Positions 1-14,200 of a DNA stretch of 64,000 bases are shown piece after piece. Location of the stretch: contig OY741283.1 of the NCBI GenBank assembly GCA_963514095.1, forward strand, positions 3,862,042 to 3,926,041, read 5' to 3'. A model generated the notes under the pieces. It did no database searches and was not told the DNA's origin. It saw only the letters and a program-made list of their open reading frames with translations. Source of the DNA: Eutrigla gurnardus. Taxonomy: Eukaryota > Chordata > Actinopteri > Perciformes > Triglidae. Each line of letters begins with the position of its first letter. The first letter of the stretch is position 1. A program made the position numbers and the translations under genes.

Positions 1-3000
1 GAAGGATCAACAGTTGTTGTTCAAGTGCATCAAAACAAACAAGAGCACAAATATGTGTTTTTTTATTTTATTTCTTAATACTATGTTATCTGCTTTCAGA
101 CAAAGTACTGTGAAATAAAGTTAAGGGTGCACATACAATACACACCAGCATCTTTATTATGACTTCTTGCTGGATCCGGCTCCGGCTGATCCCTTAGATT
201 ATTCTTTTAAAGAACTGTGACTAAGATATTCAAACTAAGCAAAACATTTTGCAATTAATAACAAAAGAATTCAGCTTGTCAGTGTTCTGGTGGACAAATT
301 ATGTAAATACACTGTTTCCAAATGACCTAAAACCTCATCTGGCATTTCTGCTGCACGCCTTCTGTTCCAAACATATTGACCTCTAGAGTGTATAAAAAAA
401 CACCTGCATTTATTGCCAATTTACCTTCTATTTAATGATGCCCTGCATAGGAAAACTCACTTTTCATCTTTGCAGTGTTTTAATGAAGAACTGAGCTGAG
501 CTGCAATTCACCACATCGTTGTCATTTAAGCTACAGATACAGAGGTAAAGCAACAAGTATGAAATTTGACCAATTAAACACAATGTAATCATGACCAAGC
601 TGCTCTGCTGTGGCAGCGGCGGACGTAACAAACATTAACGCAGGCTAATGACAACAGCTGTGCCGTGTGATTGGCTGTACTGCCATTTAAAATGAGCGAT
701 GACGGGGAAAGTGACGGATGACACAAGTACAGCAACGGAGCATCTGTTACCTCATCGAAGGGAGTGCAGATGTCTTTTATGTACGCCTGTAAATTACAAA
801 CCAAATAAAGTCAAAATGTAGGTGCTGAAGAACAGATTGTTCTATTTGAAACCATGACTGAGCAAAAGCAGAACATGACACAGCGCTATCCGGTGGACAT
901 AAAGTTTAAGATGATACTTAAAGCTACAAGGAACTTTCATGGTGTGTATTTTGGCGGTCCCTGTGGACAAAAGCGGTACTGTTTCCAAAGCCAGACTCCC
1001 TTTGGAAAACCTCTGATTATACTGACAGCCTGCCCTGGTTCTGGTTCTCCCATGCCTCCCTTCCCTTCAGTGATCCCAGCAAAACGGCCCGAGCCTCCAT
1101 CAGCATGGTGTTGGTGTTGGCCTCAGCAGGGACCAGCAAGGTGAAACTACCACCACTACCTCCAGGCTTGGAGCTCTCCACTTCTCACCAGGGCTCTGAC
1201 TGCAAGTCAAGGTCAGTAGTAAAGCCTTATGTGGGTCGGTCTACGCTGGGCCCCGTTGCTGCCGGAGGCCCCTGCTGGAGTCTGAGCTGAAGGAGGCTCT
1301 TGTGGTGAATCGAACCTGGTGGCCCCGATGACGAGCATCAATAATCATACAGAAAAAAACAATCTTCTCATCAGTTTTAAATTGAGACCATTTCATAACC
1401 AGTGAAAAGTTCCTCTTAGCGACTTTAAGTAAAGGTAATATTCTAAGAAATTGAATCCAAGTGTAATTAGTCAAACACCTCCATTAATAAAAAGGAGAAA
1501 CCTGCCCTTTGACACAGTCCTACAAAATGTGTCGAGACCTGCCCTGCTCATTTTCCTCATTAATGCCCAAATGTATGCAGCAAGGTGCTCCATAATCAGT
1601 ATCCTCTATATATAGATCAAACTTTTGACTTAAATTTGGGTAACTTAATCCCATTTTCTGCTAAGCATGTTAAGAGCATGTCTTTCCAAGTGGGTCTTGG
1701 ATTTTTAACCCCACCTATTTGTGATTTTGTGGCACATAATAATTTAATACGACACAATGATAAAATATTTGGTGGGTATGTCATTTTCTTGTTCCAGTAG
1801 ATAACTGGCCAAACTGACAATGTTGGGACATTTCCAGTATTAATATCTTATATAAGTTGCAGTATATGTTTTCTTTTTTTAAAACAGGAAATGCAATGGG
1901 TCGATTTCATCCTTTTCTGCATTCAGAGTAGACACAATAGACCATGACACAATTTGGCTGCATGTTGAAGGAGCTCTGCCAATGTCATGAATGTAAGGTT
2001 GCAACTGTGACAGGAAGCGAAACGCTTCTTTTTAAAGCTATTTTTAATGTTCTCACTCACAGCTTTGAATAAAAGTCCAGGTCAAAATCACAATATCAAA
2101 CATTCTGGGGTTCCACATCCTATTTTTGTTTCCTGGAAGCATATTACAAGTAGTAAATATCTGCAGGGCAAGTAAACAAGCCCAGATACATGTCCAGACT
2201 GCAATTAAAATTACATGAGCAGGTCAACACTTCCTCTTTTATTATCATTTTGAAAGTCTAACTCAGTTCACTTCCATTTTCTTTCCTCATCAAACCACAG
2301 CCAATTCTAAATCTCCAGATAAACAACAGTTCAGCACCTGGAGCTAAAAAAGGAGTCTACCCTTTCTTAAAAAAAGAAAATGCAATGAAATTCAACAACA
2401 AAAGCAATAACCATATTGCTTTACTTTACTTTGCTTGAGTCGCCTCAGCCGTCGATAGCTTGTTTACAGTGCTGCTTTTGCTGCCTTTCTATTGCAATTT
2501 GCTTGTTTGGCTTCGCCTCGAGGGAAATGAAGCAGAGAGACTGCGGAAGGCGTGGACTTTGATTTGTTGTTGTTATTCACATCACTGAACAACGGAGGTC
2601 AGAATTAAGGCACACGTTACCAACAGACTCAACCCGTAACTCCTCTAAATCTCTATATGGCAGAAGCAGGATCGACCTCTAGCAGTGGACACTCTTACAG
2701 ATGTGGTGGTTGTTATTTGCTGCTTACTATTATTAAAAAGGTAATTTCCAAATTAAGAGCATATCTATGATTGAGGGGCGATCCCAGCACCCCACTCTCA
2801 AATCAGCGAGTACTTGAGGGTTCATTCTCAGACATTTTGAGCCCTTTTTGCAGACTTTCTGTTAGTCATTTCTGCAGACTTTGCCCGTGGGAATTATCCA
2901 CAATTTATTGCATATGGGATACCAAGGAGAAGACAAGAGGGTAAACAAAGAGGACGGTATGAATTCATAAATTCTCTCCCTCTCAAATAACCTACATAGT

Positions 3001-4101
3001 GTTTGTTGCGTAGGGAATTATGGATGTGAGACAGGTAGACTCCAACATGTCACAGATGAGAAAACAGGGCGCAGCACACTGATCACAGAACTGGGACTTT
3101 ACCCAAGGGTTCATGTCGAGCCTGAGCTAACAAATAGTTTAGGAGACACTGCAAAACCGCTAGATAATAATGAAAAAACATAATCCCTCAAACCCATGTC
3201 CTTTCTGCTTTTCTTCCCTGGATGAGTGACATAGTGAAAAGACAAACGATCGTGTCCAGAGTCCACGTGGAATACAAGCCAAGAATATTACTTTTGTTTC
3301 AAAAACCCTTCATTTCCTGTAAGAAAGATTGCTAATGCATGACAAAAGCTCCGACTTTAATGTGTCGGAGGACAGGAAATATCAAAAAAGTTTCCCAGCT
3401 CTTGTCTAACTAGATCAGGGTGACGGACTGTGAAGAAAAGAGGATATACGTTGAGCTGTAAAAAGCAGATCTCCAGAAAGATCAAAGCTCAAATAGCCGG
3501 TTTAATGACCGGATCGAACTCGCCCAAAGCCGCTTTTCCAGCACGGACACTGACCAAAAACCACCCAGGAAATTCAAATTGACAATAAAATGTCAGTCAT
3601 ATTTCATATTCAAACACGTTTGGAAATGTAATGAAAATATGATTATTAATTTAGTGGAATTTCATGAAGAAGCAACATTTTCACGTCGCTTACTGCTGCG
3701 GCTCGTCCTCACAAGAAAGAGCATTATGAATGAATCTTTCATGTGTTTTAAGTTTTTTTTTTTACCAAGGGGTGTTGAAGACTGTGATCTATGAATACCT
3801 TCATGTTGATGGTGCTGAAACTCCTTCACTCTTGTTAAAGGAGATTTATGCTGATGGATTATTCCAACGAGCCGCAGAGAGAACCGGGACCCGCTCATTA
3901 ATACGCCGGCGAAGCTTCAGTGATCGGCGAACAGAAGAAGTGAGCGATCGTTGAAGACGCCGGGTCACGGAGAACACCAGTCAACACGGAGACGGGGAAC
4001 TGCTGAGCAGGAGACGACCCAACGTCTCATTACGATATGAAAGTCAAAGAAATCAAAAGAGTCTTCACACACTTGAAAATATAATGCACGTGCCCACACG
4101 G

Positions 4102-4111
4102 GTCACGTGAC
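4102..4111. promoter_or_regulatory. Palindromic E-box GTCACGTGAC
   Basis: This perfect 10-bp palindrome is the extended CACGTG site bound by bHLH-zip factors such as USF and TFE/TFEB. It lies beside a locally CpG-richer stretch at about 3870-4030. Whether a transcript starts here cannot be told from the sequence. Confidence 0.35.
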
Positions 4112-5500
4112 TTTTGTTCCCGGAACTTTTGCTTCTGGCGATAATGAGCCTCCCCGTCTCTTCCCCACATCTTTGGTCCTCCTCTTCTTCTCTTTTTTCT
4201 CTCCTGCCAAACAAAGACTCCTCTGATCATAGCGGAGTACAAATGAGAGAGTGCTGAGCTAAAAAGGAAAAAAAAATCAATGGTGGAATTCTTGTGGAAG
4301 ATAAAAAAAAAAAAAGCTTTTAGGCTTTAATTATTTCCTCATTGTAGCTTTATGAATTTGCTTACCACTCGATTCAGGAGACGAGGACCCCCTCGAACAC
4401 ACTTACAAAAGGCTGGATCAGTTCATTTCCTTTCACCACATTAAACAGAGCATGTTGGTTACTTTCCTATAATAAAGACTGAAAAAAGAGCTTTTTCTGA
4501 AGGAATTGATTCATAATTCAGTCAATCAAATTTACATTTTAAACAAAACCTGAGGAAAGCCAGTGAGAAACATCGACTTAAAACAGTCAGCGAAAAATAA
4601 AGTTGTAATATTGTTTTGTATTGGTCTGTATAAATACTGAGTGAATGATAATAATAATTTATAAGAAAAGCACATGGGTAATTAATAAAATGAAGGGTCA
4701 AACCACCATGACTTACTGAGACACTTTAATAGCACAGAGCCTTCTTTAATATCATCAGGAACCTCAGCTCTTCCTGCTATAAGATCATCATCAAAACGTC
4801 TGCTGTGAGAAACACCTCAATGAAGGAATAAACAAAAAGCTGCTCTCAGTCGAGGGCAGATCGCCGATGAATACAAACCACAATTGGCCAATCCTCCGCC
4901 GAGACTACAAATGTGTCCGACGTGATTCTTCACTCTGCTGAAAGCACCGTTACGTACAGCGGAGCACCTTTATGAAAAATGCATCAAATCAGTGTGTTTG
5001 AGGGCCGTATAAGCCGAGAAGCGGCTCCGATGCATTGTCATTCGGAGCAGGAATCCACTACGAAGCGGAGCGATGACGTCACACCACCAGAACGAGTTTC
5101 AGGCACACTTTGTTGGTGCTTTTGTCTCAGCTGGGAATTCACCACAGCTATGTCCTCTGTGTGATGTCTTTTAATCTCAAAACGCTGCAATCACACAGGC
5201 TGCCTTTTTTTTTTTCTTCCCCTCCTTTCCTCGCGTTTCTGATTGCTGAGGCACTTGTTATTTCCTGGATGAGGCTCTGATGCATACTACAGTCATCTAA
5301 TCTCCCCAGCAATCATAACGTCTTTGGAAGCTGTCACTGATTGCCCCGATAGAGACAGCTTTTCAGAAGATGCCGAAAAAATGAAATGAGTCACTCATTG
5401 TCAATGAAAGGCACTTAAAGCCGCCATCTACGCCTAACGGCATGTATTTGTAGAAAAAATCATTTTGAATATTCCTACTACTACTCCTACCGCTACTATG

Positions 5501-5524
5501 AATAATAATAATAATAATAATAAA
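5501..5524. repeat. (AAT)8 microsatellite
   Basis: This is a perfect AAT tract after a CTACTACTAC-type imperfect stretch at 5477-5498. Confidence 0.85.
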
Positions 5525-6107
5525 GTCAATTAAGGGGCATTTCTGTCCAGTTTTTACATGTCAACCAGAGTTCTGACTCTGACATTTGCGACCTTTGACA
5601 TGTAAAATGACTTTGTGGTGCAGAAGAGAATGCAATTAGTCGGAGGCTTCATGGTTTTAAATGGCTTAGATTGCAATCCATTAAGAAGTGGCATTTTCCA
5701 TCGTACACCACGGCAGCATTTTTAAGAATTCTCTGAATACTTGACACTTTGGAGGATTAGTTTCTCTCAAGTGAAAAACAATTCTCCATTCTATCCCGAT
5801 TCTATTGCCTGTTTAATCACACAGAAAAAAAGGAAGGAAGCGCCGTGATTTTCACCATCATGGAGCCCCAACTCCGCTGGCTAAATACCGTTTATCCTCC
5901 TTTCTTTCTTGACGCGTGAATCCCAGCGTTAATCAGAGTGCGATGGCAACAAGAAGAGAGACGTGAGGAAGTGAAGCTGATGAACATGAATGGAACATCT
6001 GCACAGCATCTAAAAGAGAGACACGAACTACAAGTATCAAATGTGATGCAACTGTTTGGATTTTTATATACAACACATTTTCATTAATTCATGTGTTTTC
6101 CATACCC

Positions 6108-6215
6108 ACAGGTCAAATTGGCGTTGGAGTCTATCCCAGCATGCATTGGGCAGGGGGCCTAGAAACACACTGTGTTTCCTGTTCATCAGAAGGCCAGATA
6201 AATACAGACAGATTC
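6108..6215 (-). repeat. L2/Maui-like LINE 3' tail fragment (minus)
   Basis: The inverse strand reads GCCCAATGCATGCTGGGATA followed by GACTCCAAC, the same core as the fragment at 7068-7235 but in the opposite orientation. It is short and diverged. Confidence 0.5.
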
Positions 6216-7067
6216 TCTGTAAGAATGTCACATTGTAGTTGTTCTACATCGTTTTGTGGTTGATTGACTGATTTATGTGCAATAGGAAATGTTAACAATC
6301 ACTTCCTGTCTCTGGTCTGGGGGCAACAGTGGTGGCCAATCAGATTCCAGGGCTGGCCTCCCCCTTGCAACCCCTCTGGCCTCGCCTCTACTCACATTCA
6401 TTCCTATGGGGGTTTTTTGAAGGAAGAACCTGCAAACTGCACTCATACCGAGGTCAAAGATTAATCCCATGGGATTAGCAAACACTCACATGACCCTGCA
6501 GGTAAGATATTGCTCTAAAACATAGCAACTGTTTGTTGTCACTGCAACAGAAACTAGTTTTGAAGGATGAAGTGTGAAAAAAACCCAACAAGTGATAATT
6601 TGGACTGAACCTCGTCTGCATTCTGACACCAACACTCTTCCTGAATAGTGAATGAGATGCAACAGACCAGGGAATGGTGTGTTGCATCTCATTCTCTCTG
6701 AAATTAAGCTTTTGTTTTTTTATTCGTTCTTAATTTACACCCTTGGCATGCAGAGAAATCTAAATACTATGGAAATAGCTCCTGTAGGTGGAACGTGCGT
6801 GAATTCATTACTTTGAGTAAACGTGTTAACAGAGATCCACATTCTGTTCATGTTCTGTATAAAAGAGGACTGTAGGTTTGTTTCCAACAGAAGAGTACAC
6901 AATTAGGCTGAAATCAAACAGGAAAGAGAATGAAAGCCTTCAAACGTGACTCTTCATTTGATTGATGTGTATTTTGATGTGAACGTGTTCTCAGCATGTT
7001 CAGGTGTTTCCTTCCACGGTCCAAAGGCAATGCAGGTCAGGTGAAAGAAACGGGAAAAATAGAAAAC

Positions 7068-7235
7068 TGGATTGCCTGTAGGTGTGAAAGAGAGTGTTTG
7101 TCTGCCTGCATGTATTATGCCTGTGATAGATTGGCGACCTCTCCAGCAGCGCATCCTCTCAGCCAATGCATACTGAGATAGACTCCAGCCCCCCGTGACC
7201 CCGAGGAAAATGAGTTGGCGTGGACGGATGGAGGA
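7068..7235 (+). repeat. L2/Maui-like LINE 3' tail fragment (plus)
   Basis: The stretch contains phrases typical of teleost L2-type LINE 3' tails: CCTGTGATAGATTGGCGACC, then a degenerate core, then GATAGACTCCAGCCCCCCGT and a GGACGGATGG end. The family was recognised from memory. It is degraded and has no coding part. Confidence 0.65.
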
Positions 7236-10200
7236 ATATCTGGAAATGCTCGAGCTAGGGGAAGTGCATTGTGAACATGACACACTGATAGATTCATAAG
7301 AAGAAGTGAGAACCTGTTTACATCTCAATGCTGATGTTTCCCAAGGTTGAAAATGAGAACTAATAACTCGGCTTCCATATTGAACGCTGCAGGAAGGAGT
7401 CCTAAAACACGGAAATGACCCATTTGTTTTTGTCAAGGGAACGAGGGCGATGCAAACAAGTTTGCCTGGTAAAATACGTCGTCGTCGCTGCATCAGTCTA
7501 TTCAAAGTGACAAATGTGGGTATAATTAGCGTATATAGCTCAAAGAGGTTTGAGCAATGAAGCCACACAGGGGGAAATATGTATAGAAGTATGCACTGCA
7601 TATGGAAAACCATTCAAATTACACACTTTTATGAGTGGTACCACCTGGAAGTTACTTATTCATTCAGTTTACATATCAACGCCCTGTGGCTATTTTCAAA
7701 AACTCAGATGCTAACCACCCCCCCAGCCAAAAACAACTCCTCCAGACTGGTAGGTCCTCACTGTGTAAACAAACCACGAGCGCAGAGTCGCCGACGGGAG
7801 CGCCGACGGAGTTACTGGAAGACGTACATCTCTGAAAACGTGCTAAAAGAGGTGAAACTACTGGTGCATGTGCTTACTGCATGTTAAGTTGATCTGTTTG
7901 GGGCTGGAACATTTCATCATATGCTAGAACATTGTTAGTTGGAGCAGCTGGGTTAAGATTTCCTGGGACTGCCTGATGCTAATTAGTCAGCAACCCTTTA
8001 AAAAATGTCTGGAAACATATGCAGCACATTATTGAATCTCTGCTCGACTTCACATTTGGACACGGAGGGGGAAAGTGTACACGATCAAAACGAATGCCAG
8101 AAAGAATAGTCAGTCTGCGAGATGAGCAACTGTTTGTTCGGCTTATCTGCTTCTTCTAAAAGACTGCGTACTTGTGTACACAAACATTTCCAGGGAGAAG
8201 TTTACTACGACTCCCAAGGTATTCTTTGAGAAATATTGTGTTGTCTGTAACGTTGTTATGTTTTCTGTAATACTCTCGTGTTTTGCACCTCAGGGCCACC
8301 GTACAATTTGTACAAGTATTGCAATTCCAGCTACAATACAGCCAGCGAACCAAAACAAACCTTCCTAGACAGTAACTAATGATATTAATTATGGCTCAAT
8401 TCCATTTGAAGTACTCTGGCTACAATTTCCTGGTATTGTGCGTATTGGCTCAAGGCCATTCGAAGACTGGGACACGGAAATGCAACAGAGCCATCGTTAA
8501 TATTTTTAGTTACACCGGTTCTTTTCCTGTTTTGTTGAGAAAAAGGGTAAGTTGCAACAACGCTGTTTCAGCATTTATGTCACGTAAATACGAATGAATA
8601 ACAATCCAAACACCAAAACGATTCAATGACATTGGCGCCGCGATATCCCAGGATGTGATTATGACAATTAGATCCACCTGCTCTCCGCTGTCCCCAATGT
8701 TCCCCAACTAACTCAGCAATCAGAGGCTGGAGGCCTTTTCCATTGGAGAAGCCTGTCCCCTCCTATTTATGTTGTCCAGTCTGAGTTATTGATCCATTCT
8801 TCATGTTCCTCCTCTCTTGTTCCAGGGCGGCTGAGTCAGTCAGGTATCCAGCTGTTGAACGCCAGTATCACTTTATTGTGTGGTGCAGACGGTATAGTCT
8901 GCTCATCTCTAATGGTTTATCTTGATTCTGCTCAGAAACAGCAGGTCAGAGCAGCGAGACAGGTCAGGGCAGCGAGACAGGTCAGGGCAGTGAGACAGGT
9001 CAGAGGACACCTGCTGTTTGTAAGTCGTCCTGACTAACCAATTTACTCTACCGTCCAAAACCTTCACTTCTCATGGAAACTCATTTAAGATGGATTATCA
9101 ATACGCTTTCCCTTAAGGATCCACATTACTCATATAATCTCCATAAGAAATGTTTCATGAGCAAATTAATGCAATGGTGGACTGAATAATCAATTAGTCA
9201 ACAGAAAGGTAATCCCAAACAATTCTGATTTGTCATTATGAAGCAAAATCTCCAAACATATGCTGATATTTTTTGTCTCCAGTATCGGGTAACATTCCCG
9301 TCTCTAGGGACCATTATTGGATTTGTCCATTTTCAAACTTGTTTTTGTTGTTATTTTAGAAGTGTTGGACCACTGCGGGGTCATCTTGTGTAATCCATGC
9401 TCTGGTAATCCCAGCATCAACAGAAGAAATTAAGATGGTTAAAAGTCGTGTCATTGTAGCGCAACGATCGATAAAGCAATCAGAAAGTATGATTATTATA
9501 GTTCTTCTAGACACAGAGGCTGGGGAACAAAACCCCTTCTCCACTCCCTCCACTGTAGTCCTGGTCTCTTCTGAACTCTGATGTGTTCAGGATGTATTAA
9601 AACGGTAGATCGTCCGTCTCAAGTTACACATTAGGATGTCTACTACCTCTAACCCTAAGACCTGAATCACTGAAGTTCTTTTTTTCTTTATTGGCTTTGT
9701 AACATAACAGCCCTTGGGCTGAATAATGCAACAATATGGTGTTGAAGAATATAATCACATAGATGTCAGCCCACCCCTCCCCCTCCCGATGTCTCAGGTC
9801 TGCCGATGCCAACCTCCGAGGCTGGAGGACAAAGCGCCAAGCATCGGGTGAGAGGGCCTCCGCCCCCGTCTTTTTATCACCTGGTCGACACCATTTTATT
9901 AGAATCTCTTCTTTTATCCTTTATATCCGTATTAAGGAGTTTATCATTTTGTTCTCAAGTGTCTTTGAAAAGCTCTATATAAATCTGAAACACTACTAAA
10001 TCTGATCTATGAATCAAACATTATCATCTTTTCATTCGGTAAATGACGACATTTCATTCTTCCAGAAAGCAGATGAAGGTGTTTGTTCCTTAGATTGTTG
10101 GCTGCACGGTTATAAAAATGCAGGGTGCTGCTCCTAAATATCATTACGGGTCTCCAGCTAGGATGTCTTCCCCTCTACCTCAAGGCTTATTTGACTTTAT

Positions 10201-11122
10201 AATGGGGGAAAGGGCAAAGAAAAAATGATAATTGGCCGGGTATGGTGGAGGTTTAACTTCTAAATCAATGTGAAGCTTCAGCGTGCGGTTTGTTTCCTGC
10301 AGTAAAGGGATTAAGACACAGCAGTTAACATCACAAATATGCACTTTAAACATAAATATTCAGTGATAAGGCAAGAAATTAACATCGCCCTTGTTAGATT
10401 TTCGTTATGAGACCCACAAACAGCTGACGTATGCTTATTAGTAAAGCAAATGGAGAGCAGCAGATACATTGTCAGGACTCATTAGAGTCAAAGCCACTCT
10501 GTTTCCCCCAGAGAGTACCTGCTAAAAGATGTAACAGCATGAAAGACACTTGCTTTACCACTTGTGCCATCCAAAATAAACAGAAGTGATACTTATTGAG
10601 CTTGTCTGGCCATCTGTACCATGTTTTAACCTTGACGTTATAAAAATATCCTCCTTAATGTGTCTCTTTCCTTTTTTTTTATGCCAGTAATTCATTCTAC
10701 TGACATCATGTCATACAGAAGGTGGAATGAGGCCAACGAATACAGTGCATCATATACTGTTTTAACATTCCCTACTTGGCTCCAAAATACAGTCAAATAT
10801 AGATGGACGGATTCAAAAGATATATATCAAATCGGCAAAACAATAATTCATAATATTCCTCCCTAACTGTAAGGTTGACAGAAGTCTGTACCTACAAGTA
10901 CGAAGTGGGCAAAAGGATGGAAACACTCTTCACACGCTGTCAGACTGTGACAGAGCTAACAAAGACAAATACTCCTCCTCCACATCTGTGGGCAAGAAGA
11001 TTGATTGGAGGCTGCGACTCTGACTCCGGGTCTGCCGAGACCAAACCCACACCGGCGCCGGCCTGAACCTGCAAACGTCTCACGGCAACGTTCTAAGATG
11101 GTTTAAAAGCCCAACTCTTTAC
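7236..11122. other. Intergenic sequence, no supported gene
   Basis: Apart from the 18-bp minisatellite, only short unassigned frames are seen. A weak LINE-tail-like phrase (GTCTTTGAAAAGCTCTATAT) lies at about 9961-9982. Confidence 0.55.
8942..9005. repeat. 18-bp minisatellite, about 3.5 copies
   Basis: The unit CAGGTCAGGGCAGCGAGA repeats three times with one or two changes per copy, followed by a partial fourth. Because 18 is a multiple of three, an open frame with a repeated QVRAAR pattern runs through it; this is a by-product, not a gene. Confidence 0.85.
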
Positions 11123-11250
11123 AGCAGAGATCTTCAACAGGGGGTCCGGGACCCCTAGGGGGTCCGCAGGGTTACTGCAGGGGGTTTCCTTGAAATGATT
11201 TGATCCCAAACTGTCTTTCTTCTTCGGCCTAAAAAGGTTGAAGACCTGCT
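11123..11250. mobile_element. Short inverted-repeat element (about 128 bp)
   Basis: The left end AGCAGAGATCTTCAAC matches the inverted right end AGCAGGTCTTCAAC with two bases missing. Inside is the GGGGGTCCGGGACCCCTAGG motif seen in many vertebrate hAT-derived miniature elements. No clear target duplication was found, so the superfamily is uncertain. Confidence 0.5.
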
Positions 11251-14200
11251 TTCCAGTGATTACAGTGAGTAAGAAGCATGGGGGCACGTCGTTGTCACGC
11301 TTTCACCATTAAGCAGCGGTACGGATGGAACGGCGTGCTGCGTTTTAACAACTTGCACCGTCGTGAAAACAAATTAAACAGCCGAGCACGACTCTCGGCA
11401 ACACACCGCCAGCACTAATTAACAACAACAACGCTGAGAGTTGGGACTTGTCCCCATACGACGTGCACTTATTGGCTAAATCCTCCTTATTAATGTCAAC
11501 TGTCTTAAGAAGGGAGTCATTTGTTTAATTCATCGTCGAGGTCGGTCGCTAAGGAGCATCGAGTGCGACGGCGGCGCCGTCGTCCCCGTCAGCTCTCTGA
11601 ACACGAACGCCTCATCGTTTGGCTTCAGCCAACAGTCTTTATGAAAAGAGGAGTGGAGGTGGAAGGAGGCTCAAACTGTGAAACTTCAGCTGGGTACACT
11701 CGCACACACTCAAACAGCAAAAACTGACTTCATGTTCATATTTGCAGACTGTGACCAACTTCTGAGGAAACCCAGATGTCCTAAATGTTTCAAATGCACC
11801 GTGTAGGCACTGGAAAGATATTAGGTAAATACATCTCAGATCAAAGCCTCCGGCGCAGCAGTGAATAGAGCTAAAAAATGTCCGTGGAGGATAAAAAGCC
11901 ATTTCTATCCTCCGAGATGTGCAAATATATATATATATATATTATAGGGTCACACCCATTTTAGATCTAATAAAATTCATTACACTTTCACACGCAGGCA
12001 GCCATGAATACGCGATTGTGGATGACTCGAGGGGTGTTGATTAATTTCAGATAAGGGCATATAGCTTTGATGGAGTGGTCATAGCACCGTTTGCTATTAG
12101 TGCACCACCCCAATGGGAGCATGCTGGGAAGCCATCAGGCTCATGCATCGGCATGTGGACCGACACGTATGAATAAAGACAAGAATTGTGTTTCTTACAG
12201 TGAGATACGTCCCTCTACACATAATGGAAGCTCTTCTTTCCCCCATAAGTCGATTGTAGCAGAACTGAGCTGATATAGCGGATTTAAATAAGCTATTTAT
12301 TTTGATATTTATTACATTGGGTTTGATGTTTGGTTTTGCATATTTATTTATTTAAGCATCATTACTTTGAGGTTCAGTTTCCTCCTCCAAACTATTATCA
12401 TCAGCCTTCAGTTGAACTCAAGTGTGGATGCATATATACAGTATTTCATATAATAATATGTATTTTGATTAAAACATTTTGAGATCTTTAAGCTAACGGA
12501 GCATCCTGAAGGCTTTAAAAAAGCCAATAGCAAATATCTTTGGTTACACATTGAAAGATGTCAACAAAATTTGCCTTTTCTATCATATTCTGACATGAAT
12601 TAATAATGAAAATAATTGTTAATTGCAGCCCTGAAAGATCACACATTTTCTACACAGTTATGGATGATATTATTGACAAAAACCACTCAGAAGTAGAAAC
12701 ATCCCTTTATAAAAGAGGACAACATGATGATTTATCAACTCACTGCAATTGAATGCCTCTGTCCCCCTTCACCCGCCTCGTGTGCACAGTGCACTTTGTT
12801 TTGCAGAAGTATCAGTTTTATATTCATCCCCTGCCAACTTGGCTGGTAACCCGATGACACTGCTTGCTTCAATTAATTTTTAAACATATTTGGCAGGTGG
12901 GCAGTGCTAATTTCAAGCCCTGGTGGGTACCCGTAAACAGTGTCTCCGCTTCAAAACAAGCTCCCAGGGACTTCGGGGGGGGGGGGGAACTAAACGACAC
13001 ACTTTCACACTTAAACGTACTGAGAAGAAAAGTGGCTTCAAAATCTGAGATATCGAGTCGGGAAGGAGACAAACTCTTTGTAAGTAAAGCAATGTAGAAA
13101 TAATACGCAGTTGTGGCAACATCTTAAAGCTTAAGGATTCCTTACGGAGGGCTTAGTGTTCAAAGTGTGTGAGGATCTCAACAAATATGCAAGACTTTTG
13201 TTTTATTGCAAATGAGAATACAATTAAAAGGAAATGCATCACTTCGTCTGGCTGTGATCTTCAGGGGGTTCGGTATCAACGCAGCATGTTGCCTAACAAG
13301 ATGGTCAAAGTACTTATGACTTTCTAATGAAAGACCGTTAGAAAGATAAAAACACATTTCTCACAACATTGAGCATGTCTTCCCTCCCACACTGCACTTG
13401 TGGAAATATTTTTTGGGGGGAGGAGGGACGACACTGCGACTGTGGAAACGTCGAATGGCCTTTGATAAAGTCCATGTTTGCCAACAAATATGGCTAAAAA
13501 AGGTGGTTGGAAGCGGAGGGATAATATTGTTCCTCTCTGTGTGACTTCCACACGGCGCTCAGAAAGATGCCTCGTTGTTATCTGACTGACGTGAACCAGC
13601 TCTCACTCGTCTATTTACAGACCCTGTGATTTGTTCCATTTGCTTTGTGGTCACTTCCCACGTCTCCCTTGTGCTCTTGTAGCATAATCTAACACCCACT
13701 ATAATAAAAGGCCAGGATATTGAATTGGTGGATATATGGGAGCAGTGGTGGCTTGTTGAGACAAATACCAGAGCAGATCTGTGTATTTACTTTCACCTGA
13801 GAGAGAGATATACAGTATATATATATCATATATATGCTTCACTGAATCAGTTTGAACCTTTTTGTGAAGCTTGGCAGCTTGAGACAAAAACTAACTGGAG
13901 AATAAAACATTTCAAGGTTGTCTGATTTTTATATTTGAGCTCATGACCTCTGGTCAACTATACAGACTGAGAGGGGCGCACATAGAAACATTGATCTTAT
14001 AACTCGGTTTGTTTAAGTTTAGGGGCAAAGGTGGAAGGAAGCAGACTTAATACCCGACCAAAAAACTCTTATGGAGTAGAGGGGGGGTTCTTTTCTGTCT
14101 CCAGATGGCAAATTATTCCATTTCAAGACAGAAAACGTCCCAATCCCGAAGATTTAAGATAAAATGTTGATTTTTCTTTGCAACTTTGCATTTTTACATT

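Larger units (their letters stand above)
1..6100. other. Intergenic sequence, no supported gene
   Basis: Only frames under 100 codons occur, on both strands, with no domain. Notable points are the CpG-richer stretch at 3870-4150, a TGACGTCA at 5074-5081 and the AAT tract at 5501. The rest shows nothing I can name. Confidence 0.6.

Noticed and set aside
1307..1316. B-box-like GGTTCGATTC on the minus strand, possible tRNA or SINE
   Set aside because: The flanks cannot form a T-stem or acceptor stem and no A box is present.
6954..7613. 219-codon minus-strand frame, second longest in the window
   Set aside because: It runs through the L2-like tail fragment and shows no recognisable domain or splice context; low stop density by chance is more likely.
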